Shown here: one piece after another, positions 18,401 to 25,976 of the stretch
How positions within the stretch are numbered: position 1 is the stretch's first letter
How the letters are laid out: every line of letters begins with the position of its first letter
NCBI RefSeq assembly: GCF_023051105.1
Contig: NZ_JALKIL010000044.1
Coordinates: forward strand, 1 to 40,826
Reading direction: 5' to 3'
Origin: Anaerobiospirillum sp. NML120449
GTDB lineage: Bacteria > Pseudomonadota > Gammaproteobacteria > Enterobacterales > Succinivibrionaceae
Length of the DNA: 40,826 bases
The notes under the pieces: model-generated
Database searches by the model: none
What the model saw: the letters and a program-made list of their open reading frames with translations, nothing else
Told to the model about the DNA's origin: nothing
Position numbers and translations under genes: made by a program

Positions 18401-21400
18401 CGGCGCGCTGCTGACCGTTGAGAGCAAAGATGTGAGCGTAGTCATCAAGAGAGAGGAACACGGGATGATCCATGGCCTCAACAGGATCCACGGCCATGTT
18501 ATGGCCATATTTTGCGGCATGCTGTCTGAGCACGGGCTCGGATATGAAGCGGGCCATAACCGTACCGGCCATTTCCATGGTGTTTTTCCAGCGGTTTTCA
18601 GCACGCAGCAATATGCTGCCTGAGATGTCGGCAGCCCTGAGTCTGATGACATCAACAAAGTCACGGGCCCTTAACATGTGGCCACGGGCATCAGGATACA
18701 GGCTGGCGTACAGATCCTGGAGCCAGTGACTGGTCCAGGCACGCTCAGCTGTGGAGGACACCAGGAAGTGGACATTATGGTTGCGCAGATGACGGTAGTA
18801 GACCAGATGCCTGTCCTTCTGACGGAGAATGCTGCGGCATGGCAGCTCATCGATAAAGGCTGCAACCTCGGCCTTGCTGTGCACCTCATCGAGCAGGTTC
18901 TCATCAGGATCCTTGAGGGTCATGAACGGAAGGGTCACCTCAAAGAGCTCGTTGTTGCCGCCAGGGGCGCCGGCGCGGGCGCTGCTGACGCCGCCATGGG
19001 CGCCCATGCCGGCTGTGCCGGCGGCAGCGTGGGCGCGGATGTGGCGGTCGAGGCGGCGGCACTCGTCCAGGCTTACCTGGTTTTCGCTGAGCAATGCAAG
19101 GGAGTTGCACAGGCGGATGCGCTCGGCTGTGAGCACATTGCTCACGGCACAGCGGCGAACGCGGGCCTCTGATGACTGATCAAAGATATTGCGGCTTACT
19201 GACGAGGCGGCAACGGCGCTGTTGTCAGCAATGGCCGGCAGGCGGGTTCTGACGAAATCAGTGCGGGCGCGGGAATCAAAGCTGTAAAAGAGCACACCCA
19301 GGTCAGCAATGCGGCTCATGTCATAGCCTGACATGGTGCTCTGAGCACTGATAAGACCGCTCTCCAGGGCATTGCGGTTGAAAAAGCAGCTGTAAGTGCC
19401 GGTGGCATCATCGCTGTTGACCACAGGCAGTACGCTTACCTGTACCCGGTCAGAGCTGGTGATGCCCTGCAGCTGACGGCTGCTGCGCAGCATCTCAAAG
19501 CAGCTGTAGATCTTCTGCGAGTATCTGATGTCGCTGACAAAGAGCAGATGGAAACGTGTGCCCTTGAGGCCCTTGAAGTCTTTCAGGCGCTGGTAAAGCA
19601 GCTCCGCCAGCTCAATGTCAGGGCAGTCTCTGACCATGACAGTAAAGAGCTCAGGGGTAAAAGGACGTCCTTTGACATAACTGTCGATAAAGCTGATGAC
19701 CTCATCGGTGCATACTGATGGAGGCACTGGCGCTGACGAACCTGCAGGCATGACAGCAGCTCCGCTCCTGCTCATGGCGTAAGCAGCACGCAACGGGCGG
19801 TAGACCGTATAGCCTGAGGTGTACTCGGAGGCAACCAGCAGCTGTCCGCGCTGATCGTCGCGCAGGGCGCACAGATCAGGGGCATCAGGCGAGTTGATTT
19901 CTGCAGACAGGATGTCCATGCAGCGGCGGGCCTGCCAGGCTGAGCTGCTGTTTCTGACTTTGCTGACAATGAGGTCGCACAGGCGCTCCATGCGGGCGGT
20001 AAAGCCACGCATGCTCTCTACGGTAAAAGGAGTTGCCACGGCACTCAGACCATCGCTGCCCTCAGGATAGGCCATGCCCACCTGCAGCAGCGCTCTGAGC
20101 AGCTTGTGCAGCGGATCAATGCAGGATCTTAAGGTACTTGAGTCGGCAATGACATCATGAATGCTGTGCTGGAGCAGGGCATAGTTTACCGACAGAGCAT
20201 GAGCATGCTCATAGCGCAGCTGGCACTTGCTCATGATCTTAAGACAGTCCATATACTCACTGGTAAAAGCTTCCCACTGCTCTTTGAGAGCAGTAATCCT
20301 CTCAGTCAGAGAGCTGTCGGCATCGGCAGCCCGGCCTCTGAGCACCTCAAAAAGATCCTGGGCCTGACGGCTCAGATCAACGGCATAAGCGCCTGAGAAC
20401 ATGCTGCTGCTGCCGGGCATGGTGCTCTTGTTTTTGAGGGTCATGCTGAGAATTTCATCTTCAGTCTGACCGAATATGCGCTGACGGTAGGTACCGCGCA
20501 GCAGACGCTTGCTTTTGCTTCTGGTGAGACATGACAGATCGGTGCTCAGATGAACAGGCACGGACTTGTCCATCTTCCAGGAGAAAGAGAGCTTCTCCTC
20601 TCTGGTGCTGTTGCTGAGCTTGACTATGAGGAAGAACTTGATCTCATTGTCAGGCGTGGAGCCCTTTTTCGTTGATGATTTGCCTTTTCCTTTGCGCTTG
20701 GCCGGTCTGGCCGCAATGAAAGCGCCAAAGTCAGTGAGCGGATCAGGCAGCTGCTGGCTGCCGGCCTCGACCTCGGCACTGGCTGTGCTGACAGAGCCGG
20801 CGGACGCGCCGGTGGTGCTGTCAGCCTGGCGAAATGGCAGGCTGATGACAAAGATGTCGCCCAGCTCCTCTTTGAGGCGCCTGAGATAAGGGCCAAAGCG
20901 CATGCTGAAATAGTGACCGGCATGCTCATTGAGGTTTCTTATCTGATTGCTGGTGAGATTGAGCTTGAGGGTAATGCGCTCAATACAGGTACCGTCCTGA
21001 CAAGGGAAGTTGAGCATGAGCAGACGGGCCAGTGAGAGCATGAAGTTGTCATCAGTGGCGCTCTGGATGTTGTAGATGCGCTTCTGCCAGTCCTTGTCGA
21101 TCCTGCTGTCAGTCTGGATGTGGTTGCGGTGCGCAAGGTAAAAGTTCTCAAGCTTTTCCTTGTCCTCATCGCTGAGGCTTTTGATGCCGGCATTGGCCAG
21201 AGGCTTGATCTCAGCCTCTTCGGCGGCGGTAATGTTCTCAGACTCGTCAGTGATGTTGTCACGGATGAGGCTGGCCGTCTGGGCCCACAGTTTCTGGCTG
21301 GACTGGCGGCGTTCGCTGCTGCCCAGCAGATTTTCCAGCACATCCTCCCATTCAAGAGTGCACAGCAGCTCAAAAGCCCGGGTCAGAGCATCTCTGTCCC

Positions 21401-22691
21401 GGGCCTGCAGGGCGGCAAGCCAGTTGCGGATCAGGGCATGGCCTCCATAAGTCAGGCGCTCTCTGTCCTCCTGGCGGCGCCAGAAGTTGTTCAGATAGTT
21501 TTCAGCCATGGCCTGAAAGTCGAGATCTTCGCCCTTGCTGTCACGGCCCTCCTTAAAGCTGCTGCGGTTCCTGAGCACGGCGGCAGCGGTGGAGCCATGC
21601 CATGACTGGCTCTTCTTTCCGGTCTTGCTGAACATGTTGCTGTCAGCAGGGAATGAGAGCACCTGCAGGCTCTGGCCAATGATCTGCTCGAGCGATGCCG
21701 TGCTGCCGGCACTCTGCAGTCCCCTGATCACGGCACAGGCATAGCGGGCCAGATGGTAAGGATTGCTGACATAGTCAGAGCGGTCGAGCTCATTGAGCAC
21801 CTGAGTGATGATGTTTTCATCGTTTTTGCTGTCAGCTATGGCAATTTTGAGTTCGGCGGCCTTTGCCTGAACAAAGGCAAAGGTATTGTCGACAATGCTG
21901 CGCATCAGAGCCTTGTTGTCTATGCGGCAGTTCTTGTGACCAAGGGTGTCTGTGTTTTCGGTGGACAGGGCGGCACACAGGAGCTTGCGGCCGACGGCAG
22001 TGGTATTGCGCGCATCAGTGGCGCTGAGCTCACACAGCCATGGCAGATCATCAGATCCGCTGGTGATATTGCGGCTGTTGACGGCAAGACAGATGCACCG
22101 GGCACGGTCACTGTCACTCCAGTTGCTGATTTCAGGGGCGGTAAGACGCTGCTCCTGAGTCATGGAGCTGTAGCACTGTGCGCCCATGGCTGCAAGTCTG
22201 TCACAGATAAGTCTTATGTACTCTTCCTTGAGATTGACCATGACCACAATATCAAGGCCGCTGTTGCCACCACGATCGCTTAAGTACTCCTCACGTGATC
22301 CCGGCAGGAAGTCGAGCACACAGCGCATACCGGCAAAGGCAATGAGCTCGGAGGTGAGATTCCCGGCGCTGGCATCAAGAGCCTGCTCACTGCGGCTTTG
22401 CTCCCATGAGGATCTGACAGCCTCAAGGGCCGCACTCATAGGCTGACTTAGCAGGCACAGATCACTTAGCGGCCTTTCCTGATCTTCAGACCAGTCCGGC
22501 TCGCTCAGATCAGCCACACCCCCTGCGGATGCTGCCGCAGCTGTAACCGCCGTCGCATCGGCTGTCGCAGCAGTCACCGCAGCCGCATCGGCTGCCGCAG
22601 CAGCTGTCGCAGCAGCGCCTGCCGGGAGGCCATCATCTTGCGCAGCTGCCATAAGACAGGTACTGGTATGCAGGAATGGAGTGAGTTTCAT
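15441..22691 (-). CDS. Giant DptH-like protein with an FtsK/SpoIIIE-type motor (proximal cassette, third gene)
   Basis: 2416 residues from the ATG at 22691 (MKLTPFLH), which has GGGAG about nine bases upstream; an in-frame ATG at 22751 adds 20 residues with no support. The Ala-rich N-terminus leads into a ~1650-residue body collinear with the paralogue at 1168-8127 (FTARMERL, HPVFLSLDDY). An Ala/Ser- and Gly-rich linker (about 1660-1930) contains an 18-bp coding duplication near 16921-16956. The C-terminal motor has Walker A GATKSGKS (2170-2177), Walker B VLVIDEF (D2289, E2290) and CTQRP, all intact. Unlike the paralogue it shows no clear FtsK-type alpha or winged-helix domain. It fits DptH, the FtsK-motor component of phosphorothioate-dependent restriction, by architecture. 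Confidence 0.75.
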   Translation of the reverse strand: MKLTPFLHTSTCLMAAAQDDGLPAGAAATAAAAADAAAVTAATADATAVTAAAASAGGVADLSEPDWSEDQERPLSDLCLLSQPMSAALEAVRSSWEQSRSEQALDASAGNLTSELIAFAGMRCVLDFLPGSREEYLSDRGGNSGLDIVVMVNLKEEYIRLICDRLAAMGAQCYSSMTQEQRLTAPEISNWSDSDRARCICLAVNSRNITSGSDDLPWLCELSATDARNTTAVGRKLLCAALSTENTDTLGHKNCRIDNKALMRSIVDNTFAFVQAKAAELKIAIADSKNDENIITQVLNELDRSDYVSNPYHLARYACAVIRGLQSAGSTASLEQIIGQSLQVLSFPADSNMFSKTGKKSQSWHGSTAAAVLRNRSSFKEGRDSKGEDLDFQAMAENYLNNFWRRQEDRERLTYGGHALIRNWLAALQARDRDALTRAFELLCTLEWEDVLENLLGSSERRQSSQKLWAQTASLIRDNITDESENITAAEEAEIKPLANAGIKSLSDEDKEKLENFYLAHRNHIQTDSRIDKDWQKRIYNIQSATDDNFMLSLARLLMLNFPCQDGTCIERITLKLNLTSNQIRNLNEHAGHYFSMRFGPYLRRLKEELGDIFVISLPFRQADSTTGASAGSVSTASAEVEAGSQQLPDPLTDFGAFIAARPAKRKGKGKSSTKKGSTPDNEIKFFLIVKLSNSTREEKLSFSWKMDKSVPVHLSTDLSCLTRSKSKRLLRGTYRQRIFGQTEDEILSMTLKNKSTMPGSSSMFSGAYAVDLSRQAQDLFEVLRGRAADADSSLTERITALKEQWEAFTSEYMDCLKIMSKCQLRYEHAHALSVNYALLQHSIHDVIADSSTLRSCIDPLHKLLRALLQVGMAYPEGSDGLSAVATPFTVESMRGFTARMERLCDLIVSKVRNSSSAWQARRCMDILSAEINSPDAPDLCALRDDQRGQLLVASEYTSGYTVYRPLRAAYAMSRSGAAVMPAGSSAPVPPSVCTDEVISFIDSYVKGRPFTPELFTVMVRDCPDIELAELLYQRLKDFKGLKGTRFHLLFVSDIRYSQKIYSCFEMLRSSRQLQGITSSDRVQVSVLPVVNSDDATGTYSCFFNRNALESGLISAQSTMSGYDMSRIADLGVLFYSFDSRARTDFVRTRLPAIADNSAVAASSVSRNIFDQSSEARVRRCAVSNVLTAERIRLCNSLALLSENQVSLDECRRLDRHIRAHAAAGTAGMGAHGGVSSARAGAPGGNNELFEVTLPFMTLKDPDENLLDEVHSKAEVAAFIDELPCRSILRQKDRHLVYYRHLRNHNVHFLVSSTAERAWTSHWLQDLYASLYPDARGHMLRARDFVDVIRLRAADISGSILLRAENRWKNTMEMAGTVMARFISEPVLRQHAAKYGHNMAVDPVEAMDHPVFLSLDDYAHIFALNGQQRADILALQIFGLPGSTAAADAAGAGAAVNGADGTQAGPGRRRQYLLAVQVIESKFLSQNDPEARKKSIRQASETANMFYSAFEKGTADRMQLLTRLTSMIADNCNARSSALSDSLKQVIHEINQGHVLVDVSGISAVCECNSDAGHNTSTARVEAGHKDNAFEVLQIVLNRSDVKKIFSDLCQWHRDTGHQTESGRRFELPDLELRMPDDSIDRLSSLGRHYTIKDHPAIDLSVPLTTAASAAAEASAAARASATASAAADASKAKSASATAAATTSVTDSTAAAANSSVTHNDQEPELTSGDHAGAAAGSGTISGADAAAGSGTGSGADADACSGHDVPGRNDTVMEITDDLSGGQNELRAGVLSEQDNGPEPGLSAVSMGGSEPGAPAQFIGLQNHAYNQISGATLSAASLNEDLTVLHNEQLERLRRLGLSSGDGAPAGAGAGAGAGTNAMINDIDQDPGVGPHSGSSDGGGMYCDIDLAAPGKTRAPGKTRAQANLEAVLKAKENGTVVIPPLTTGFEEKQSAADDSGGAADRGHGNNHDAASGGAGQSAAELLTEPERLALVRFWSEHPLIDDYVRRVEQDVTVEQDGLERQEGLNHAVAALVECMHKAGLPADVMSSTLTPNGACVRLSGHDDLSSRKILDLSEKLYTGDAGIKLIAVRSVQHAYELNISWPGNERRPVPYLSLLRSRRLNVDNFIWQGHTCTGFNSCYLIGLSDNDGAPVYLDLRGVSPHTLIGGATKSGKSTLLNALIMDMVLTNTPEELQLYLVDPKGGAELDDFADLPHTQSVLVSPDAYGPAFSHIIDEMESRLKLMRSLTKEIKQQQGSCSSIRDIDEYNARACEHGRNRMPRIVLVIDEFAEITSGEMAKAFEDMLTRLSNKARAAGIHLLLCTQRPDSKVMNGRIKSNVGNRICLKVNGQHDTGIILSSNDYDARTLMGYGHMIAIVDSRDGVIAQSPFIDRRTATDLIALITREYQLRQQATR

Positions 22692-23065
22692 AACAGATAA
22701 TCTCCCGGTGGGATAACAAAAGGAGCAATAAGACAGTAGTAATCTCGGCAATCAAACCCATGCCGACCCGGCCCGGCCATGCACAGCCCGTCCTTGCACA
22801 GCCCGGCATTGCACAGCCCAGCCTTGCACATCCTGGCCATGCATAGACTGGCCTTGCACAGCCTGGCCTGCACAGCCTGGCCCTGCCGGAGCAGGCATCT
22901 GCAATGCCCGGCTGAGCCAGGATGCCCGGCAAATGTCAGAGCACTTACCTGCACTGGCTGTATGAGCCATAGACAGGGCCGGACTGATGGGCAGGGTCCA
23001 TGCTTCAGGCCGTATGCGCTCTTAGTGGCACAAAGGTACTGCTGGACGGGGAGTTGAGGCCCGCA
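22692..23065. other. Gap between second and third cassette genes
   Basis: 374 bp, mostly a 15-bp tandem repeat tract (listed separately). The Shine-Dalgarno sequence of the giant gene lies at its left edge. No gene or promoter was recognised in the rest. Confidence 0.6.
22778..22881. repeat. 15-bp tandem repeat, about seven copies
   Basis: Degenerate units of the form CTTGCACAGCCTGGC follow each other with period 15 (the last is 14). The tract lies about 90 bp upstream of the giant gene's start. It is open in one minus-strand frame as a five-residue peptide repeat, but nothing suggests that this is translated. Confidence 0.9.
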
Positions 23066-25387
23066 TCAGGATGGAAGTCTGATGTACTCACACTCGTCGC
23101 TCAGGACCAGCAGCATGTTGAGACGGGCCAGGCTGTTTTTGAAATGCTTTTCGTTGGCGTCAAAGTCATCTCGTCTGATGTTGAGGCTTTCATCCGGACT
23201 TGAGTGATAGTCATAAGACTGCTCAGGGCCGATGACGATGTGGTAGCGCTCATACAGGGTTTTCATAAAGTCGCTGAGCTTCATGTGCACGGCTTTGCGC
23301 TGTCCCAGTACTGTCAGAACCAGAGTGCGCAGCATGCGGTCGGTCATGCTGTAGTACATGTGGCTGACATTGCGGCTTGATGAGCACATGCCTATGTTCT
23401 TGATCAGGGATCGGTGGACGTATCTGGTGTGGCTGCGGTTTTTATCCAGGTCCTCAACTGTGTTTTTTATGAAGTCTGCGCAGCTTTTGAACACTCCCGG
23501 ATCAAAGTCATCAGCTTTCGGGTTGAAGTCATCGATGCCCCGGTTAAAGCAGGCATGACGAATGACATAGAGCAGATCTTTCTGGGCGTCGTTCAGATCG
23601 CCATCCTTTCTCAGGAAAGGACAGGCAAGGTCAATGAAGTTATTAAGACGGTAGCGCACACTGGCATCACGGCTTACCGACATCAGTTTGTTGTTTTCAT
23701 CAAGACGGTTGTGAGAGAGGCGGGCAAGGCCACGCAGACCGGCATCTTCGGCACACAGCACCAGATTGATGTCATCTGTCTTTTTCTGAGTAAGGCTGAC
23801 AGATCGGCCCTCACGGGCAGCCTGCTGTTCATACTCATGCAGGCCATTGCAAATCTTCTGCTGCTGCTCAAGCAGATAGACAGCAAAGTTGAGGGCGACC
23901 ATGCGGCTTAAATGCATGAACATGTCCTGCTTGTTGATTTCCCATGACAGCAGGGCCTCAATATCTTCTCTTAGCCTTGTAAAGACCGGCAGGAAGCGGT
24001 AAGGCAGATAGCGGGTATCAGTCCTGTCAACAATGCCGCCATCCGGAACTTTCAGAGCACGCAGAGCGCTGCTGCGTTCGTTATAGTCCTTATAGGCAAT
24101 TGCACTGTCCTGAAATGCTCTGACCACCTCGCTCTCATCGCAGCTGCAGGACTGTCCGTTAATGACTTTATACTCACTGGCATTGATGAGCATGGCAAAG
24201 CGCGCAATCTGATCCTGATCTTCAAAGAAAGTCTTAACAAGGTGTCGACCAACATCTTCACAGCAACTGTCAGTCGCGCAAACTGCAGCCTCAGCATTAC
24301 CGCTGCCAGTACGGCATTCAGTGTTTTTACACCCATGCATGGAGGCCTGCTGGTCTGCACAGCAACTGTCAGTCGCGCAAACTGCAGCCTCTGCATTACC
24401 GTTGCCAGTACGGCATTCAGTGTTTTTACACCCATGCATGGAGGCATGCTGGAGAGCGTAGTCGCGCTGCAGCATGGTGTAGAGTATGTGTCCCTGACCG
24501 GCCATGATATTGGACTTTCTGATCCCTTTCTTGTCGATCTCGGTAAAGATGGTGCTGATGCCGAAAGGGAAAAGGAAACGTGTCGACCAGTCATGGTCGG
24601 AGTTAAGGTCAATGGAGCTGCAGCGCAGCAGGCTTACGGCACGGGCAAAGCTGGCAAAGCCTGATGCGCCGTTATCCTGGGTAAAGGCTTTTCGCAGTCT
24701 GAGCAGGGTGTCATCATCAATGCATACAGAGTCTTCAGAAGTACTGGCAGCATCGCTGTCGAACTCAGAGGATTTGTCGCCGGATTTGCCCGTGGAGCGG
24801 TTGTGCTCGTTAAAGCGGGTCTGCCATTCTTTCCAGCAGGCCTCATCGTTTTTGTTTCCGATCGAGATGGTGCCGGTGAAGGGATTGTTAAAGACAATGC
24901 GGCGCAGCAGCAGACGGCGGGCTCTGTTAAAGACGGTGCTGCCATACTGGCTGCAGCACTGATCACTGAGAGGAGCAGCAGGATTCTGGGATGCCAGCAC
25001 CTGCAGCAGTTCGAGCATCATGTGCTCAGGGGGCTCATCTTCATGCAGGGCATAACCCAGATACTGACCACGCAGTATATAGTTGACGCCCTGGTTGTCA
25101 TCAGGCCAGCATGGCATGCGCTCACCAAGAAAGCAGTCTTCCTGCATTCTGATCAGTGCTGCAATGGCATCAAGGGCAGCCCGGCCTGCATCGCTGTCAT
25201 CAAAAATGGCCTCAGCCTGCTCCAGAGTGGAGGGCAGCATCAGCTTGAGCTCCGTATCACCGGCCTCAGGATTAAATTTGTTGGCGCTCTCGCGTCGAAT
25301 GCGATCGGCATAATCATGGTCAGAGGGCTCAAGTCTGGTAATGGTGCAGGCGCTTAAGCGCTCTTGTGGAGAGGAGTAGGTGGTCAT
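23066..25387 (-). CDS. DptG-like helper (proximal cassette, second gene)
   Basis: A 773-residue protein starting MTTYSSPQERL, with AGGAAG six to seven bases upstream. It is collinear with the non-repetitive part of the 1194-residue paralogue: ECFLGER-type motif (DCFLGER here), LQVLASQNPAAPLS, GQGHILYTMLQR, and a C-terminal block with LSDFMKTLYERYHIVIGP. No enzyme motif is recognised. Between LQR and the block beginning DVGRHLVKTFF sits an insert made of two 33-residue Cys-rich repeats absent from the paralogue. By position it corresponds to DptG. It lacks the long Ala-rich region of the distal copy, so it probably shows the minimal form of this family. Confidence 0.65.
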   Translation of the reverse strand: MTTYSSPQERLSACTITRLEPSDHDYADRIRRESANKFNPEAGDTELKLMLPSTLEQAEAIFDDSDAGRAALDAIAALIRMQEDCFLGERMPCWPDDNQGVNYILRGQYLGYALHEDEPPEHMMLELLQVLASQNPAAPLSDQCCSQYGSTVFNRARRLLLRRIVFNNPFTGTISIGNKNDEACWKEWQTRFNEHNRSTGKSGDKSSEFDSDAASTSEDSVCIDDDTLLRLRKAFTQDNGASGFASFARAVSLLRCSSIDLNSDHDWSTRFLFPFGISTIFTEIDKKGIRKSNIMAGQGHILYTMLQRDYALQHASMHGCKNTECRTGNGNAEAAVCATDSCCADQQASMHGCKNTECRTGSGNAEAAVCATDSCCEDVGRHLVKTFFEDQDQIARFAMLINASEYKVINGQSCSCDESEVVRAFQDSAIAYKDYNERSSALRALKVPDGGIVDRTDTRYLPYRFLPVFTRLREDIEALLSWEINKQDMFMHLSRMVALNFAVYLLEQQQKICNGLHEYEQQAAREGRSVSLTQKKTDDINLVLCAEDAGLRGLARLSHNRLDENNKLMSVSRDASVRYRLNNFIDLACPFLRKDGDLNDAQKDLLYVIRHACFNRGIDDFNPKADDFDPGVFKSCADFIKNTVEDLDKNRSHTRYVHRSLIKNIGMCSSSRNVSHMYYSMTDRMLRTLVLTVLGQRKAVHMKLSDFMKTLYERYHIVIGPEQSYDYHSSPDESLNIRRDDFDANEKHFKNSLARLNMLLVLSDECEYIRLPS
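24259..24456 (-). repeat. Two 99-bp in-frame repeats coding a Cys-rich 33-residue unit
   Basis: Two direct copies at about 24259-24357 and 24358-24456 differ at only a few bases. Each encodes ASMHGCKNTECRTG followed by a stretch ending CATDSCC, giving the pattern C-x4-C-x11-C-x4-C-C. The unit has the look of a metal-binding or disulfide loop. Confidence 0.92.
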
Positions 25388-25976
25388 AAAGTCTTCCTGA
25401 GTTATCTCAAGCCCTTGTCATCTGTGCAGACTGCGGCCTTGCCTGTTATCAGAGCTGCAGCGTGCAACTCCCGTTATCTGAGTAAGTACCCGGCCTACTG
25501 GCCTCATGGCTATAGGAGTCGGCCATCAGCATCTCTTGCCTGTTATTGGCTCCCCGCCCGGGGCAGCCCCGCCCGCAGCAATGTGCAATCGGCGTTGCAG
25601 GCCGTGAGCTCAAAGTTGCTCGCAGTCATGCAGTTAATAGCCGTCATGGCACGTCTTGCAGCAGGTCATGGCAGGCCCCGGCTCACTGGTCTTGACTGCA
25701 GCAAGACCGTTTGCAGCAGGTCATGGCAGGGGCCCTGCTCACTGGTCTTGACTGCAGCCAGACCGTTTGCAGCAGGTCATGGCAGGCCCCGGACCACAGG
25801 TTTTGACTGCAGCCAGATCGTTTGCAGCAGGTCACGGCAGTGCCCCGGCACACTGGTCTTGACTGCAGCCAGGCCGTACTGCCTGGTCATGGCAAAGGTG
25901 CTGGAGATGCTCGGTCACGGGCGCGGGCGCCGTTGGAGTGGATCGTTGCGTGTGTGTGGTCATGCAGAGCCGGTTG
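25388..25976. other. Long gap between first and second genes of the proximal cassette
   Basis: 589 bp without a recognisable gene. The right half is a 55-bp repeat tract (listed separately). The left end carries the Shine-Dalgarno sequence of the DptG-like gene. Whether transcription continues from the ATPase gene or restarts here is unclear. Confidence 0.6.
25656..25876. repeat. 55-bp tandem repeat, four copies
   Basis: Units start at 25656, 25711, 25767 and 25822 (period 55-56). Core elements are TTGCAGCAGGTCATGGCAGG and TGGTCTTGACTGCAGCCAGA. The copies differ by scattered substitutions. The tract sits about 100 bp downstream of the DptF-like stop. Confidence 0.9.

Noticed and set aside
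22688..22970. Small minus-strand frames with five-residue peptide repeats
   Set aside because: The 15-bp repeat is open by periodicity alone; no start signal or recognisable protein.
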